From the NCBI GenBank assembly GCA_964612145.1, contig CAZTBP010000014.1, forward strand, positions 42,292 to 106,291: a DNA stretch of 64,000 bases, read 5' to 3'. This stretch comes from JAGNLV01 sp964612145 (GTDB lineage: Bacteria > Zixibacteria > MSB-5A5 > GN15 > FEB-12). The stretch's first letter is position 1. Every line of letters starts with the position of its first letter. The notes below the pieces were generated by a model that saw only the letters and a list, made by a program, of their open reading frames with translations, was not told where the DNA came from and did not search any database. Made by a program: the position numbers and the translations under genes. This document shows positions 41,404-50,562 of this stretch, one piece after another.

Positions 41404-41949
41404 TCAGGTATTATCTCTGAAATCGAGGATGATTTCAGCTAAATCGGCGGCGACTTTTTCGCCGGCGCCCTCCTCGAACATCGCAAAGGCAGTCGGTTCT
41501 TCCGAGCTGTAGCCGATTAGCCCTACTACTTCACCGTCGATTTTCAGCGGCTGGACTACAAACGAGCGGGATTCGTTTTCCAGCAGGAGTTTGCGCTCGA
41601 AGAAATTTCCGGAGAAGGCATCGCAGAAGTCCTCGGTATAGACCGAGCCGTGCTCGGCAACTTTTTCAAACAATGAGGATTCCGGCGGGAGGTTGACGGT
41701 GAGGCCGTCGCGCACGGCGCCGTTGTTCCAGGTCGTGACCGCCGCCAGCCGGTGGTTGTTCTCGTTGCGCAGAACGAGGACGCCTTTGTGGATGGCATAT
41801 TTCTTCCGCAGCTCCCGGGTGAGCGCGGAGAACATTTCGGTCAGATCGGCGCCCTGGCCGGCGAGGTACCGAAAATCAAGCGGGATTTCAGGCAGTTTGT
41901 TCGGCTGGTTCAGATAGGCGCGTTTGCGGTTGTTGTGGTTTGAAGCCAT
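41404..41949 (-). CDS. GAF-domain protein
   Basis: 181 residues from ATG 41949; the frame extends further upstream but overlaps the regulator gene out of its reading frame. After a basic N-terminus (NHNNRKRAYLNQPNKLPEIP) there is one GAF-like domain from about residue 30 to the end, with LTRELRKKYAIHKGVLVLRN, SSLFEKVAEHGSVYTED, SFVVQPLKIDGEVVGLIGYS and a C-terminal helix. GAF domains bind small molecules or act as dimerisation parts of signalling proteins. It is the third gene of a reverse-strand operon after a pseudo-kinase and an NtrC-like protein, and may supply the sensory input those lack. Confidence 0.75.
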   Translation of the reverse strand: MASNHNNRKRAYLNQPNKLPEIPLDFRYLAGQGADLTEMFSALTRELRKKYAIHKGVLVLRNENNHRLAAVTTWNNGAVRDGLTVNLPPESSLFEKVAEHGSVYTEDFCDAFSGNFFERKLLLENESRSFVVQPLKIDGEVVGLIGYSSEEPTAFAMFEEGAGEKVAADLAEIILDFRDNT

Positions 41950-41969
41950 AGTACACTTGTTGTACGCAC

Positions 41970-43334
41970 TCAGGCCGAGGTTGTTTCCGGTTTGAGGTTG
42001 TACTTTTTCACTTTGCGCCACAGGGTGGTCCGACCGATGCCTAGTTCCTGGGCAGTTTGGGTGTAGTTCCAATCGTTTTCGATCAGCGCTTTTTCAATCA
42101 GTTCGCGCTGGTTGTCGGCCAGTCGGAAGTTGCCGATTTTAGCTGTAGTTTCGATTGGGCCGGTTACGCCGGTCGTGGTGTTTTCACCAGAGACGAAAAC
42201 GATATCGTCGGTGTCCAATTCTTTGTCGGATGTCAGGGCGGCGGCGCGGCGCAGGGTATTTTCGAGTTCGCGCACGTTGCCTGGCCAGGAGTAGCGAATC
42301 AGACGATCGGCGGCGGGGCGGGAAATAGTCAGGCGAGTGCGGCCGGTCTCGGCGGCGATTTTACGCAGGAAGTATTCAATGAGCATTTCGATATCTTCGG
42401 TTCGTTCGGCCAGTGTCGGGAGGCTGATGGCTATGACACTGATTTTCTCGGCGAGGTCTTTGCGGAAGGTATCGAGTTTTCGCAAATCATCCGCTGTTAC
42501 GGTCGTGGTCGCGAGGATACGAACGCTCAGGCGAGTGTCGGTACCGGGTAGGGTATACGTCTTCATGAAAGCGTAGAACTTTTCCTGGGTCTCGGCGGGC
42601 ATCTGATCGACATTTTTCAGCAAAATGCTGCCGTTATTGGCCTGCGCAAGCAGTCCGGGACGGTTACTGTTTTCACCGCCGAACAATTCCAGCGACAGGA
42701 CCGGTTCGGGGGTCTTGCAGTCGACCGTAAGCAGGGGAAAATTGCGATGTTCGGAATGGTGGTGCAGGACGTGGGCGCAGAGGTCCCTGCCGGTGCCGGC
42801 GTCGCCGGTGATGAGAATCGGGATGTCGGTTGGGGCGAGCCGGGCGAGAGTGTCTTTGAGGTCGGCCATACTCCTGGATATCCCGACAAGATTGTCAAAA
42901 CCGTAGTTCATGGCGACCTGTTCGCGCACGCCGGTCAGGCGCATTTTGAGTTCCCGGTGTTCGAGCGCTTTGCGGGCGCGGGCCATGAGAGTTTGTGTCG
43001 GCGGCATCTCGGGCAGGCAGTCGAACGCGCCGGTATCGATGATTTCTGCGATGGTCTCCGGACGGGCGCCGGGCATGACAACGACGATTTCGACGGCGGG
43101 GGCCTCGAACCTCGCGTGGCGGACGATCTCGTCGGGTTTGGGAAGGTTCTCGGTATAATTGACCAGAAACAGATGTATATCATCCTCATGCAGTGCCGTG
43201 AGGGCGGACTCGAGGGAGTTGGTTTCCGTAAATACGTAAGGGCCGTCGGCAAACGCCAGTGAAAGTGAGCGGCGTTCGGTCTGAGATGTATCGAGTAGGA
43301 GGATACGTGCGGTCTGTGGACGGGTCGTTATCAT
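41970..43334 (-). CDS. Degenerate NtrC-family regulator (pseudo-receiver, pseudo-AAA+, Fis-type HTH)
   Basis: 454 residues. The layout is that of sigma54 activators, but key residues are gone. Receiver (about 8-125): the acidic pair is LDTS, the phospho-acceptor position is Asn (LFLVNYT), Thr is Met and Lys is Glu (CLPEMP). AAA+ domain (about 145-375): Walker A is GDAGTGRD (Lys to Arg), the GAFTGA sigma54-contact loop is replaced by GGENSNRPGLLA, and Walker B is SILLKNVDQ without the DE pair. The second region (SWPGNVRELENTLRRAA) and a C-terminal Fis-type helix-turn-helix (TQTAQELGIGRTTLWRKVKK) remain intact. It should bind DNA but neither be phosphorylated nor drive sigma54 open complexes. 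Its start overlaps the pseudo-kinase stop by four bases. Confidence 0.9.
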   Translation of the reverse strand: MITTRPQTARILLLDTSQTERRSLSLAFADGPYVFTETNSLESALTALHEDDIHLFLVNYTENLPKPDEIVRHARFEAPAVEIVVVMPGARPETIAEIIDTGAFDCLPEMPPTQTLMARARKALEHRELKMRLTGVREQVAMNYGFDNLVGISRSMADLKDTLARLAPTDIPILITGDAGTGRDLCAHVLHHHSEHRNFPLLTVDCKTPEPVLSLELFGGENSNRPGLLAQANNGSILLKNVDQMPAETQEKFYAFMKTYTLPGTDTRLSVRILATTTVTADDLRKLDTFRKDLAEKISVIAISLPTLAERTEDIEMLIEYFLRKIAAETGRTRLTISRPAADRLIRYSWPGNVRELENTLRRAAALTSDKELDTDDIVFVSGENTTTGVTGPIETTAKIGNFRLADNQRELIEKALIENDWNYTQTAQELGIGRTTLWRKVKKYNLKPETTSA

Positions 43335-44731
43335 TCCTGGGTCTCCTTCGCAGTCGGAATGGTCACGTGGGTGAGGATGGTATTTGATTCCAAAAGCAGT
43401 TTACGGTCAACGTTTGCGCCGAGCTTTTCGGCGACTTGTTCGGTGTCGCGGCGCCAGACGCGCTCGAGGTCGGCTAAGCGCATGGTGCCCGGGAGTACGG
43501 TCTTGAAGGTAATACGGGTGGAGCAGGGCTCCGGTGCGGCGGCCGCGCGAACGGTGGTTTGACCGATATTGCCCGGCGCCAAGCGATGGGTCTCCAACAC
43601 TGATTCAAAAAGCAGCCGGAAAGCCTCGCGCGGCGCGTTGACATCGATGACGGCACTATCGGAATCGACAGTGAAAGTTATCCCGCCGTGGTTGTCGGAG
43701 TTGAACCGGTCGACGGCCCGTTCGAGATCGTAAAGAGCGTTGGTGTTTTCGGCGGAGAGGTTTTCGAAGTTGTTAAGCAGTTGCCGTCGGGCGAGCCGTC
43801 GGTTGATCTGGTGACCGGTATCGGCGATGCGGGCGGCGAGGTCGGTAATGTCGGTGGAATCGAGGTTGTCGGCCTGGGATTCGATATATTCGGCGGCGCT
43901 GGTGATCGCGGCCATTTCGCTGCGCATGGCGTTGAGAATGGCGGCATCGGTACCGGCGCCGTTAGGATTCTTTCGGGGCATGGGAGTAAATGAAATGCAG
44001 GTCAAATTCAGGCAGCCACCGCAGAGATTTTCCATTTTCATGCGGTGTGTGCCGACCAGGCGGCGGATGTGGTGATCGAGCATGCTGTATTCGCGTGACA
44101 CAAAACTGTCCGGCTCACGATCAAGATATTCACAGATTGCGTTGTCGACATGGACAACGCGGCCGGAGGCTCGATTTACCAGCAGGCGGGCGGTGCCGTT
44201 GGTTGAGGGCGTCAGGGATTCGATCACGCTTTCGGCTGAGGGCCGGGCGGCGCGGAACACGGAGATAACGTGTTCGAAGCGACTTTCCAGTAGCGTCCGG
44301 TCGACGGGGTCATCGGGGCCGAACATACCGAGCACCAGCGGCTCACCGTCGAGATAGCCGATCATGCCGGTATACACGCGTGAGGCAGTGGGGCCGTCGG
44401 TCCGGGCCGATTCCCAGCGATGGGAGAAGATGGCGTCGCCGCCCTGGTTGATGGCGGCCTCGATCAGGTCCATCGGGAAGAGTTCGATTTCCTTCGGGTG
44501 AAGATAGGTCCGGCCGTGGACGAGAAAGGCGATCGCGTTGTTGGGGGCGAGGTTGTCGATATGGTCGCGGTCGCGGTTGCTCAGCCAGCTTCGAAGCTCA
44601 ATTCCAAGCAGCAGTGAGGCGGCCTTGACAACTTCGGCGTCAAACTGATCGATTTCGGAGAGTCGATTCGATTCGAAACGGTTGATCGTGGTGATTGACG
44701 CCGGTTCGGAGCGTGATTCGATTTGGTTCAT
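43331..44731 (-). CDS. Pseudo-histidine-kinase-like sensor protein
   Basis: 466 residues from ATG 44731 (AGGTGA about ten bases upstream; a TTG at 44752 is possible). The N-terminal 150 residues look GAF-like (VVKAASLLLGIELRSWLS; ASRVYTGMIGYLDGEPLVLG), residues about 185-240 PAS-like (TARLLVNRASGRVVHVDNAI), then a CGGCLNLTC motif with three close Cys. The region 270-340 has the helical pattern of a DHp domain (AILNAMRSEMAAITSAAEYI) but no His at the usual place, and the last 120 residues keep only the outline of an HATPase fold with no recognisable N or G boxes. It is soluble. With the non-phosphorylatable regulator downstream it forms a two-component pair that has apparently abandoned phosphotransfer. 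No exact family is recognised. Confidence 0.65.
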   Translation of the reverse strand: MNQIESRSEPASITTINRFESNRLSEIDQFDAEVVKAASLLLGIELRSWLSNRDRDHIDNLAPNNAIAFLVHGRTYLHPKEIELFPMDLIEAAINQGGDAIFSHRWESARTDGPTASRVYTGMIGYLDGEPLVLGMFGPDDPVDRTLLESRFEHVISVFRAARPSAESVIESLTPSTNGTARLLVNRASGRVVHVDNAICEYLDREPDSFVSREYSMLDHHIRRLVGTHRMKMENLCGGCLNLTCISFTPMPRKNPNGAGTDAAILNAMRSEMAAITSAAEYIESQADNLDSTDITDLAARIADTGHQINRRLARRQLLNNFENLSAENTNALYDLERAVDRFNSDNHGGITFTVDSDSAVIDVNAPREAFRLLFESVLETHRLAPGNIGQTTVRAAAAPEPCSTRITFKTVLPGTMRLADLERVWRRDTEQVAEKLGANVDRKLLLESNTILTHVTIPTAKETQE

Positions 44732-44918
44732 TTTTACTATCACCTGTTTCAATTTGAATCGTTTGTTTATGGTATCGGCACCACAGTTGTCGACTTTAGG
44801 GGCAGGAAGCAGTACTTTTCGCGAGAGAAGCAGACGGGCTGGACAGGGAGCGGCGTAAGTTGTTTATTGTAAATGAAGTTCGGGGCAACGATGTTGATAT
44901 TAAAAGGAAGGCGAATAG

Positions 44919-45521
44919 ATGAGAATCCGTTGGTTGAGAAGTGGTTTAGTAATTGGGATTCTGGTTTGGCTGCTGGCCGGCTGTGGTGGTGACGAAATGT
45001 CGACGCAGGAAGTCCGGGCGGAACTGCTTGAGATGCGTGATCGGGACCAGCGAGTTCGTGAGCTCTTTATTGCGACCGGCATGCAGGACACAGTGTTGGC
45101 GGCTCGGGTGCGGGAGATGGACAGTCTGCATTCGGTACGGCTTCGAGAAATAATCGATCAGTACGGGTTCCCGACAGCGGCGAAGGTGGGGGATTCGGCG
45201 CTGGCGGCGGCGTTTCTTTTGGTGCAGCACGCCGATCATGATCCGGACATGCAGTTTGAGGCGTTGCCGTACATTCGACGGGCGGCCGAGCGGGGTGATT
45301 TACGGCGCGAGGCGGTGGCGTTGTTGACCGACCGGGTGCTGCTGGCGACGCGGGGGGAGCAGGTGTATGGGACGCAGTTTGATTTAACCGACAGCGGGTT
45401 TGTGGCGCTGCCGATTCACGATTCAGTGAATGTCGATAAACGCAGGGCGGAGATGGACTTACCGCCACTGGAGGAGTATCGGAAGAAGCTGGAGGAGGTG
45501 TACGGGGTGCAGGGGGAGTAG
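44919..45521 (+). CDS. Lipoprotein, DUF6624-like
   Basis: 200 residues; AAGGAAGG precedes ATG 44919. The signal peptide ends in WLLAGCGG, a lipobox with Cys at about residue 22. The mature part resembles the DUF6624 family: DRDQRVRELF, MDSLHSVRLREIIDQYGFP, AAFLLVQHADHDPDMQFEAL, LLTDRVLLATRGEQVYGTQF and VDKRRAEMDLPPLEEY. Its function is unknown; the family occurs widely in Bacteroidota and relatives. The family label is from memory. It is followed 61 bases later by gatC, which has its own promoter. Confidence 0.8.
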   Translation: MRIRWLRSGLVIGILVWLLAGCGGDEMSTQEVRAELLEMRDRDQRVRELFIATGMQDTVLAARVREMDSLHSVRLREIIDQYGFPTAAKVGDSALAAAFLLVQHADHDPDMQFEALPYIRRAAERGDLRREAVALLTDRVLLATRGEQVYGTQFDLTDSGFVALPIHDSVNVDKRRAEMDLPPLEEYRKKLEEVYGVQGE

Positions 45522-45548
45522 AGGGGACGTTTCGGATCGGCTAAAAAC

Positions 45549-45577
45549 TTGACACCCATGTGCCGTTGCCGTATGTT
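45549..45577 (+). promoter_or_regulatory. Promoter of gatC-kdsB-pyrG, possibly leaderless
   Basis: Consensus TTGACA (45549-45554), a 17-base spacer and TATGTT (45572-45577). The -10 box ends five bases before ATG 45583, so transcription should start at or next to the start codon. No Shine-Dalgarno is present. Confidence 0.65.
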
Positions 45578-45582
45578 CACTC

Positions 45583-45870
45583 ATGCCGCTTTCACAAGAG
45601 CAGATCGTCTATTTGAGCCGGTTGGCTGGGTTGCAGCTTTCCTCGGAAGAAATCGAGAGTCTGACGGTCGAATTGACCTCTGTTCTTGCATTCTTTGAGC
45701 AAATCACCGATGTTGACACCGCTGGTGTCGTGCCCACTCCGATTGCCAAATCAGCGAAAAACAGGATCAGGGATGATAAATTCCGGCCGTCGCTGGCGCA
45801 GGGACAGGCTTTGGCCAACGCGCCGCGTACGGATGGTGAGTTTTTCCTCGTACCAAAGGTGATAGGATAA
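45583..45870 (+). CDS. gatC: Aspartyl/glutamyl-tRNA amidotransferase subunit C
   Basis: 95 residues. Typical GatC features: an N-terminal helix (SQEQIVYLSRLAGLQLSSEE), a middle helix (LTVELTSVLAFFEQITDVDT) and the C-terminal lid motif (RDDKFRPSLAQGQALANAPR) ending in FFLVPKVIG. GatC braces GatA and GatB in the complex that converts Glu-tRNA(Gln) and Asp-tRNA(Asn) to the amidated forms. gatA and gatB are not in the window. The stop shares one base with the start of kdsB. Confidence 0.94.
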   Translation: MPLSQEQIVYLSRLAGLQLSSEEIESLTVELTSVLAFFEQITDVDTAGVVPTPIAKSAKNRIRDDKFRPSLAQGQALANAPRTDGEFFLVPKVIG

Positions 45871-46613
45871 TGGCAGACATTGTTGCGGTTATACCGGCTC
45901 GACTCGACTCCACGCGGTTTCCTCGAAAGGTGATCTATCCCTATAATCGGAAGCCGCTTCTTTTTTATGTGTGGAACGAGGTGCGGAAAGCGCGGCGGAT
46001 CGACAGGGTCGTCGTCGCCACGGACAGTGATGAGATTGTTGCTGCGGTCAAGTCGTTTGGCGGCGAGGCGATCAAGACGAAGGGCCGTCACACGACCGGT
46101 ACCGATCGGGTGATCGAGGCAGTCAAAAAGACCGGCGGCAAGCTGATCGTGAATGTGCAGGCCGATAATTTCGGGCTCAGCGGCGCCGTTTTGGACCGGG
46201 TGATCACGACCATGCGACGCAAGCGGAGTATGGACTATGCGACGCTGGCCTACCGGCTGGCCGATGATGATGAACTGTTCGATCCCAACCTTGTTAAATT
46301 GGTAAAGGCGAAAAAAGACGACCGGGCGTTATGGTTCTCGCGGTTCCCGATACCGTTTTTGCGGGGGGCCGGCGGGACAAAGCGTACGGCGCAGCATACC
46401 TACTACGGTCATATTGGAGTATACTTCTTTCGGCGCAAGGCGTTGACCCAGTTCGGCAAGTGGCCGCGCGGCGAGGCCGAGAAAGCGGAGTCACTGGAAC
46501 AGTTGCGGATTATCGAGAACTGTGGGGAGATTGCGGTTTTTGAGACGCGTTCGAAAACGGTTTCGGTCGATACGCCGGATGATTTGAAGAAACTGGACAG
46601 CGTTTATAAATAG
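45870..46613 (+). CDS. kdsB: 3-deoxy-manno-octulosonate cytidylyltransferase-like protein
   Basis: 247 residues, the usual KdsB length. The nucleotide-binding N-terminus reads VAVIPARLDSTRFPRKVIYP (normally PGK), followed by VVVATDSDEIVAAV, GRHTTGTDRVIEAV and a C-terminal SVDTPDDLKKL, all as in CMP-Kdo synthetase. The metal-site segment is NVQADNFGL where KdsB usually has NVQGDEPLI. CMP-Kdo synthetase activates Kdo for lipid A core assembly, and the adjacent pyrG supplies CTP, which fits the call. The deviations leave room for another sialic-acid-like or eight-carbon sugar as substrate. Confidence 0.83.
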   Translation: MADIVAVIPARLDSTRFPRKVIYPYNRKPLLFYVWNEVRKARRIDRVVVATDSDEIVAAVKSFGGEAIKTKGRHTTGTDRVIEAVKKTGGKLIVNVQADNFGLSGAVLDRVITTMRRKRSMDYATLAYRLADDDELFDPNLVKLVKAKKDDRALWFSRFPIPFLRGAGGTKRTAQHTYYGHIGVYFFRRKALTQFGKWPRGEAEKAESLEQLRIIENCGEIAVFETRSKTVSVDTPDDLKKLDSVYK

Positions 46614-46642
46614 ACAGCGTGGACGGAGGATACAGAAGCGAC

Positions 46643-48313
46643 ATGGCGGAAAAAACAAAATATATCTTCGTAACCGGAGGCGTGGTATCGGCGCTCGGCA
46701 AAGGGATTGCGGCGGCATCGATCGGGCTGCTGCTGCAGAAGCGCGGGTTGAAAGTGTACAACATGAAGCTCGACCCATACCTGAATGTCGATCCGGGAAC
46801 GATGAACCCGTACCAGCATGGTGAAGTGTTCGTGCTCGACGACGGCTCCGAGACGGATCTCGATCTGGGCCATTACGAGCGGTTCCTGGACCGATCGCTG
46901 ACCAAGGATAACAATGTCACGACGGGCCAGGTGTACAACACGATCATCACGCGTGAGCGTCGGGGAGACTATCTTGGTGCAACGGTACAGGTGATTCCGC
47001 ATGTGACCGAGGAGATTAAGAATCGTATCCGTCGCCTGGAACGGATGGAGGACAAGCCGGACGTGGTGGTCGCCGAGATCGGCGGGACGGTCGGTGATAT
47101 CGAGTCGCTGCCGTTTATGGAAGCTATCCGCCAGATGGGGCTGGAGCAGGGGCTGGAGAACGTGCTGTATGTGCACGTCACGCTGGTGCCGTACATCGCG
47201 ACCGCCGGTGAGTTTAAGACCAAACCGACCCAGCATTCGGTTCGTGAGTTGAGAGCGATCGGTATTCAGCCGAACATCCTGCTGTGTCGTTCGGCGCGGC
47301 CGATTGATGACGGGCTGCGGCAGAAGATCAGCCTGTTCTGTTCGGTAGCGACCCGCAACGTGGTGGTGGCGCAGGATGTGTCGACCATTTACGAGGTGCC
47401 GCTGAAGTACCGGGCGCAGGACCTCGATGCCAATATCTGTGATCACTTCCGTTTCGGGACGCCGGACCCGGATCTCGAGGAATGGGAGGCGATGGTCAAG
47501 AAAATTCACTACCCGAAACATCAGCTCAAGATCGCGATTTGCGGCAAGTATGTGGCGTTGAAGGATGCCTACAAGTCGATTATCGAATCGTTTGTGCACG
47601 CGGGCGTGCATAACAACGCCGAGGTGAAGCTGATCTGGGTCAGCTCGGAAGAGATCAAGCACAACGGGGCAGGGAAATTCCTGCATGACTGCGACGGGCT
47701 GTTGATTCCCGGTGGATTTGGCGAACGCGGGGTGGAAGGGAAGATCGAGGCAATCAAGTATGTGCGGGAGCACAAGATTCCGTTTTTAGGGATCTGTCTC
47801 GGAATGCAGTGCGCGGTAATCGAATTTGCCCGCAATGTCTGTCAGCTTCCCGAGGCGCACAGTTTTGAATTCTATCGTGACTTGAAACATCCGGTGATTC
47901 ACTTGATGGCTGACCAGGAGGGTGTGACGGAGCTGGGCGGTACGATGCGGTTGGGAGCGTATCCGTGTATGCTGGCGGAGGGGTCGGTGGCGCACAAGGC
48001 CTACGGCGAGTCACAGGTTTCCGAACGGCACCGTCATCGATACGAATTGAACAACGCTTACCGGGAGATGCTGGAGACGAAGGGTCTTCGCATGTCGGGT
48101 GTATCACCCGATGGTCGGTTGGTGGAGATTGTTGAGGTGCCGGAGCATCCGTGGTTTGTCGCGTCGCAGTTCCATCCGGAGTTGAAGTCGCGACCGACCC
48201 GGCCGCATCCGTTGTTCCGTGACTTTGTTGCCGCGGCGGTGCGCCAGAAGATCGATCGTGAGAAGGGGGCGGATGCGGATGTAGAGGAGCATGACCTGTC
48301 GGAGGCGAGGTAG
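46643..48313 (+). CDS. pyrG: CTP synthase
   Basis: 556 residues from ATG 46643. The synthetase domain begins KYIFVTGGVVSALGKGIAAA (P-loop) and continues MKLDPYLNVDPGTMNPYQHG. The glutaminase domain has the nucleophile Cys in FLGICLGMQCAVIEF, and the His-Glu pair in SQFHPELKSRPTRPHPLF. The enzyme makes CTP from UTP using ATP and glutamine. Adjacent to kdsB, an arrangement known from many Gram-negative genomes. A GTG at 46619 would add eight residues and is less likely. A short C-terminal acidic tail follows the glutaminase domain. Confidence 0.97.
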   Translation: MAEKTKYIFVTGGVVSALGKGIAAASIGLLLQKRGLKVYNMKLDPYLNVDPGTMNPYQHGEVFVLDDGSETDLDLGHYERFLDRSLTKDNNVTTGQVYNTIITRERRGDYLGATVQVIPHVTEEIKNRIRRLERMEDKPDVVVAEIGGTVGDIESLPFMEAIRQMGLEQGLENVLYVHVTLVPYIATAGEFKTKPTQHSVRELRAIGIQPNILLCRSARPIDDGLRQKISLFCSVATRNVVVAQDVSTIYEVPLKYRAQDLDANICDHFRFGTPDPDLEEWEAMVKKIHYPKHQLKIAICGKYVALKDAYKSIIESFVHAGVHNNAEVKLIWVSSEEIKHNGAGKFLHDCDGLLIPGGFGERGVEGKIEAIKYVREHKIPFLGICLGMQCAVIEFARNVCQLPEAHSFEFYRDLKHPVIHLMADQEGVTELGGTMRLGAYPCMLAEGSVAHKAYGESQVSERHRHRYELNNAYREMLETKGLRMSGVSPDGRLVEIVEVPEHPWFVASQFHPELKSRPTRPHPLFRDFVAAAVRQKIDREKGADADVEEHDLSEAR

Positions 48314-48388
48314 GGGAGGGAGGTACGGGTAACTGAGCTCGTGACGTTACGCGGTTAACTTTCTGTCGGACGGGAGTAGGGAAATTCT

Positions 48389-50012
48389 ATGAAAGACACC
48401 AGTCGCGGTAAATGCGGGAATGCGTTCTATGTCATTCTCGGAATATACATTATCTATGCCGCCATATACATCTGGTCAACCAGCTTTGTCGTAGACGGCA
48501 CAAGGTATTTTACACTTCAGGACGATGCCATGATCTCGATGCGATATGCTGAAAACATTGCCGAAGGTCACGGCCCAGTATTCAATGTGAGGGGTGAGCC
48601 GGTGGAAGGATTCACTAATCCCGCCTGGGTTGCGTTCATGAGCTTGCTGCATGTATTGCCGGTGCCTATGATAAAGATGTCCCTGCTGGTTCAAATCGCG
48701 GGTCTTGCTTTTCTTGTGCTCACCCTCTTTTCTGTACGCAGACTTTCGGAAGAACTCGCTGCAGATAGACCGATAATTGCCCTTACGGCCGTAGTTCTGA
48801 CAGCGTTCTATTTGCCGCTCAATACTTGGTCTCTGCAGGGTATGGAGGTGAGTGTACTTGCCTTGCTCTATACTCATGTGACATATCTCGCAGTGCGGCT
48901 TGTTCGGAGCGGTGGCCGGGTAACACCGGTATTTGTGCTGCTGGCACTGGCTATTTTGATTCGCATGGACACTGCCATATTTGGAGTGCTTATCGGGGTC
49001 TATCTGCTACTTAAACTGCAAGAGCGACGAAAGAATATACTGATTACTGGAATCGCTTGGGGGGGGGGCTTTAGCGCTACTGATAGGATTGCGGTACGGG
49101 TACTATGGTGAATTACTTCCGAATACATACTATCTGAAAATGACCGGATACCCGATCGGTCTGAGGATAGAACGAGGTCTGGAAGTATTCGTTAGTTTTC
49201 TAAACAATATGCTCTGGGTTCCGTTCTTTGCTCCTTTTCTGTCATTGCTGATTAAACGAGGTCGGGAGATTTCATTGTTGCTGTCTATTGTAACTGTTCA
49301 GGTTCTATACAGTGTATATGTAGGAGGCGACGCGTGGGAATGGTGGGGTGGAGCTAATCGTTTCATTTGCGTTGCTATGCCCGCATTCTTTGTGGCGTTT
49401 AGTATCGGCCTGGCTAGTATGGTTGAGAAAATGTCCCGGGCCGCAGAGAAGGAGGTTTTGGGAAATACCAAGTTGCTTGTGCCATACGTTGGAGTAGCGC
49501 TTCTCTGCCTGGTGCTATTCAACACGATTCATGGACCGAGTGCGCTCAAGGAATGGCTTCTGCTGGATAAGCCGTTTCATTGGACTGACAATAAGAACAT
49601 GGTACTCCGGGCCAGGTTGGTTGAGGACTTCACGATGAACACCGCTACAATAGCCGTCACGTGGGCTGGTATAATTCCGTACTTTACTGAGCGCCCGGTA
49701 GTGGACCTTCTCGGAAAAACAAACGCGAAAATAGCCCATGGTGAAGTTGCGAAAAGACCACCTGCCGCCGAGTATGATGAATTTCTTCCAGGCCATATGA
49801 AGTGGGATTACGAGTATTCTATTGGACAGCTTGAACCGGACCTGATAGTTCAAATATGGGGCTCAGCACGTCAGGCGGCCAAGTGGTTGGAAACGGATTA
49901 CCTAGTCACCCGACTCGGGCCTTTCGTTTTTTCGTTTCGAAAGGACTCACGCAACATATATTGGAATAGGCTAAGGTCCGTACTGGGTCCTCCGAAGCAA
50001 GGTCAGCCGTGA
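48389..50012 (+). CDS. GT-C-like membrane glycosyltransferase, interrupted at a 10-G tract
   Basis: Starts at ATG 48389 with AGGGA about eight bases upstream. The first frame (about 228 codons) has a helix, then DDAMISMRYAENIAEGHGPV and VEGFTNPAWV, signatures of a GT-C-like family in which the first periplasmic loop carries a DD-type acidic pair, and several helices. At 49059-49068 ten G break the frame; the first frame stops at 49111 and the remainder runs one frame over to 50012. With nine G the protein reads straight through (GIAWGGALALLIGLRYGYYG, then ELLPNTYYLK) to 540 residues. The join lies within one conserved stretch, so this is certainly one gene. It probably transfers a lipid-linked sugar on the periplasmic side. 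See findings for the phase-variation argument. Confidence 0.82.
49059..49068. repeat. Run of ten G inside a glycosyltransferase-like gene
   Basis: Ten G directly after the codons for a hydrophobic segment. Removing one G restores a 540-codon frame. It matches 3853-3862 in length and effect. Confidence 0.95.
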
Positions 50013-50097
50013 TTTGCGATCCGTGAATTGCACAAACGGGAGGGCGCAAACGTCTAAGAGGCATAGCGCTCATTAACTTCTATAAGAGCAAAGGGCG

Positions 50098-50562
50098 ATG
50101 AAAAGACTTATCATAATCATATTGTTGGGACTTTTGGCGGCCTGGGGCGGGTGCAAGGATGAGCCGGCGGCGTCTGCCGGTGAGATCGAGGTGTGGACCG
50201 GGGATTTGCACGTTACCCGAATTCTGGAGGCGTATCCGGTGACCGACGAATTCACCGACGAAGTGATATTGACTATCGAGGGGGCATTATACAATCTCGA
50301 CCACGTAGTCAACAACAGCAACCTCTGTGACACACGGGGGAGGATCAGCTCGTTCGGGTTTCCGACGTTTACCCTGACACCGACCGGATTCAACCGGATA
50401 CCGCCGACCTGCGACACCATTCGAATTGTGCGCGGGGAATTTAGCGCTGTTTTTCGCAATGACAGCCTGTTTGCGATAGATACTGTCGAGTACAACACGC
50501 AGACGAACGGCACGCCCCGGACCGATACGTTGATATTTGATTTTGCGCTCGTGATTCAATAA
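50098..50562 (+). CDS. Putative lipoprotein, unknown function, possibly with a frameshifted C-terminus
   Basis: 154 residues. The N-terminus MKRLIIIILLGLLAAWGGCK looks like a lipoprotein signal with Cys at residue 19. The rest is beta-rich with no recognised domain (ILTIEGALYNLDHVVNNSNL; FPTFTLTPTG). Another frame stays open past the stop and codes for a plausible continuation (GYEFRALIGIYHC, TVTYEFRMKMQ) to a stop at 50697-50699. A single missing base near 50550 would join them. It lies between two membrane glycosyltransferase-like genes and could be a small accessory protein of the polysaccharide locus, though nothing in the sequence proves that. Confidence 0.6.
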   Translation: MKRLIIIILLGLLAAWGGCKDEPAASAGEIEVWTGDLHVTRILEAYPVTDEFTDEVILTIEGALYNLDHVVNNSNLCDTRGRISSFGFPTFTLTPTGFNRIPPTCDTIRIVRGEFSAVFRNDSLFAIDTVEYNTQTNGTPRTDTLIFDFALVIQ

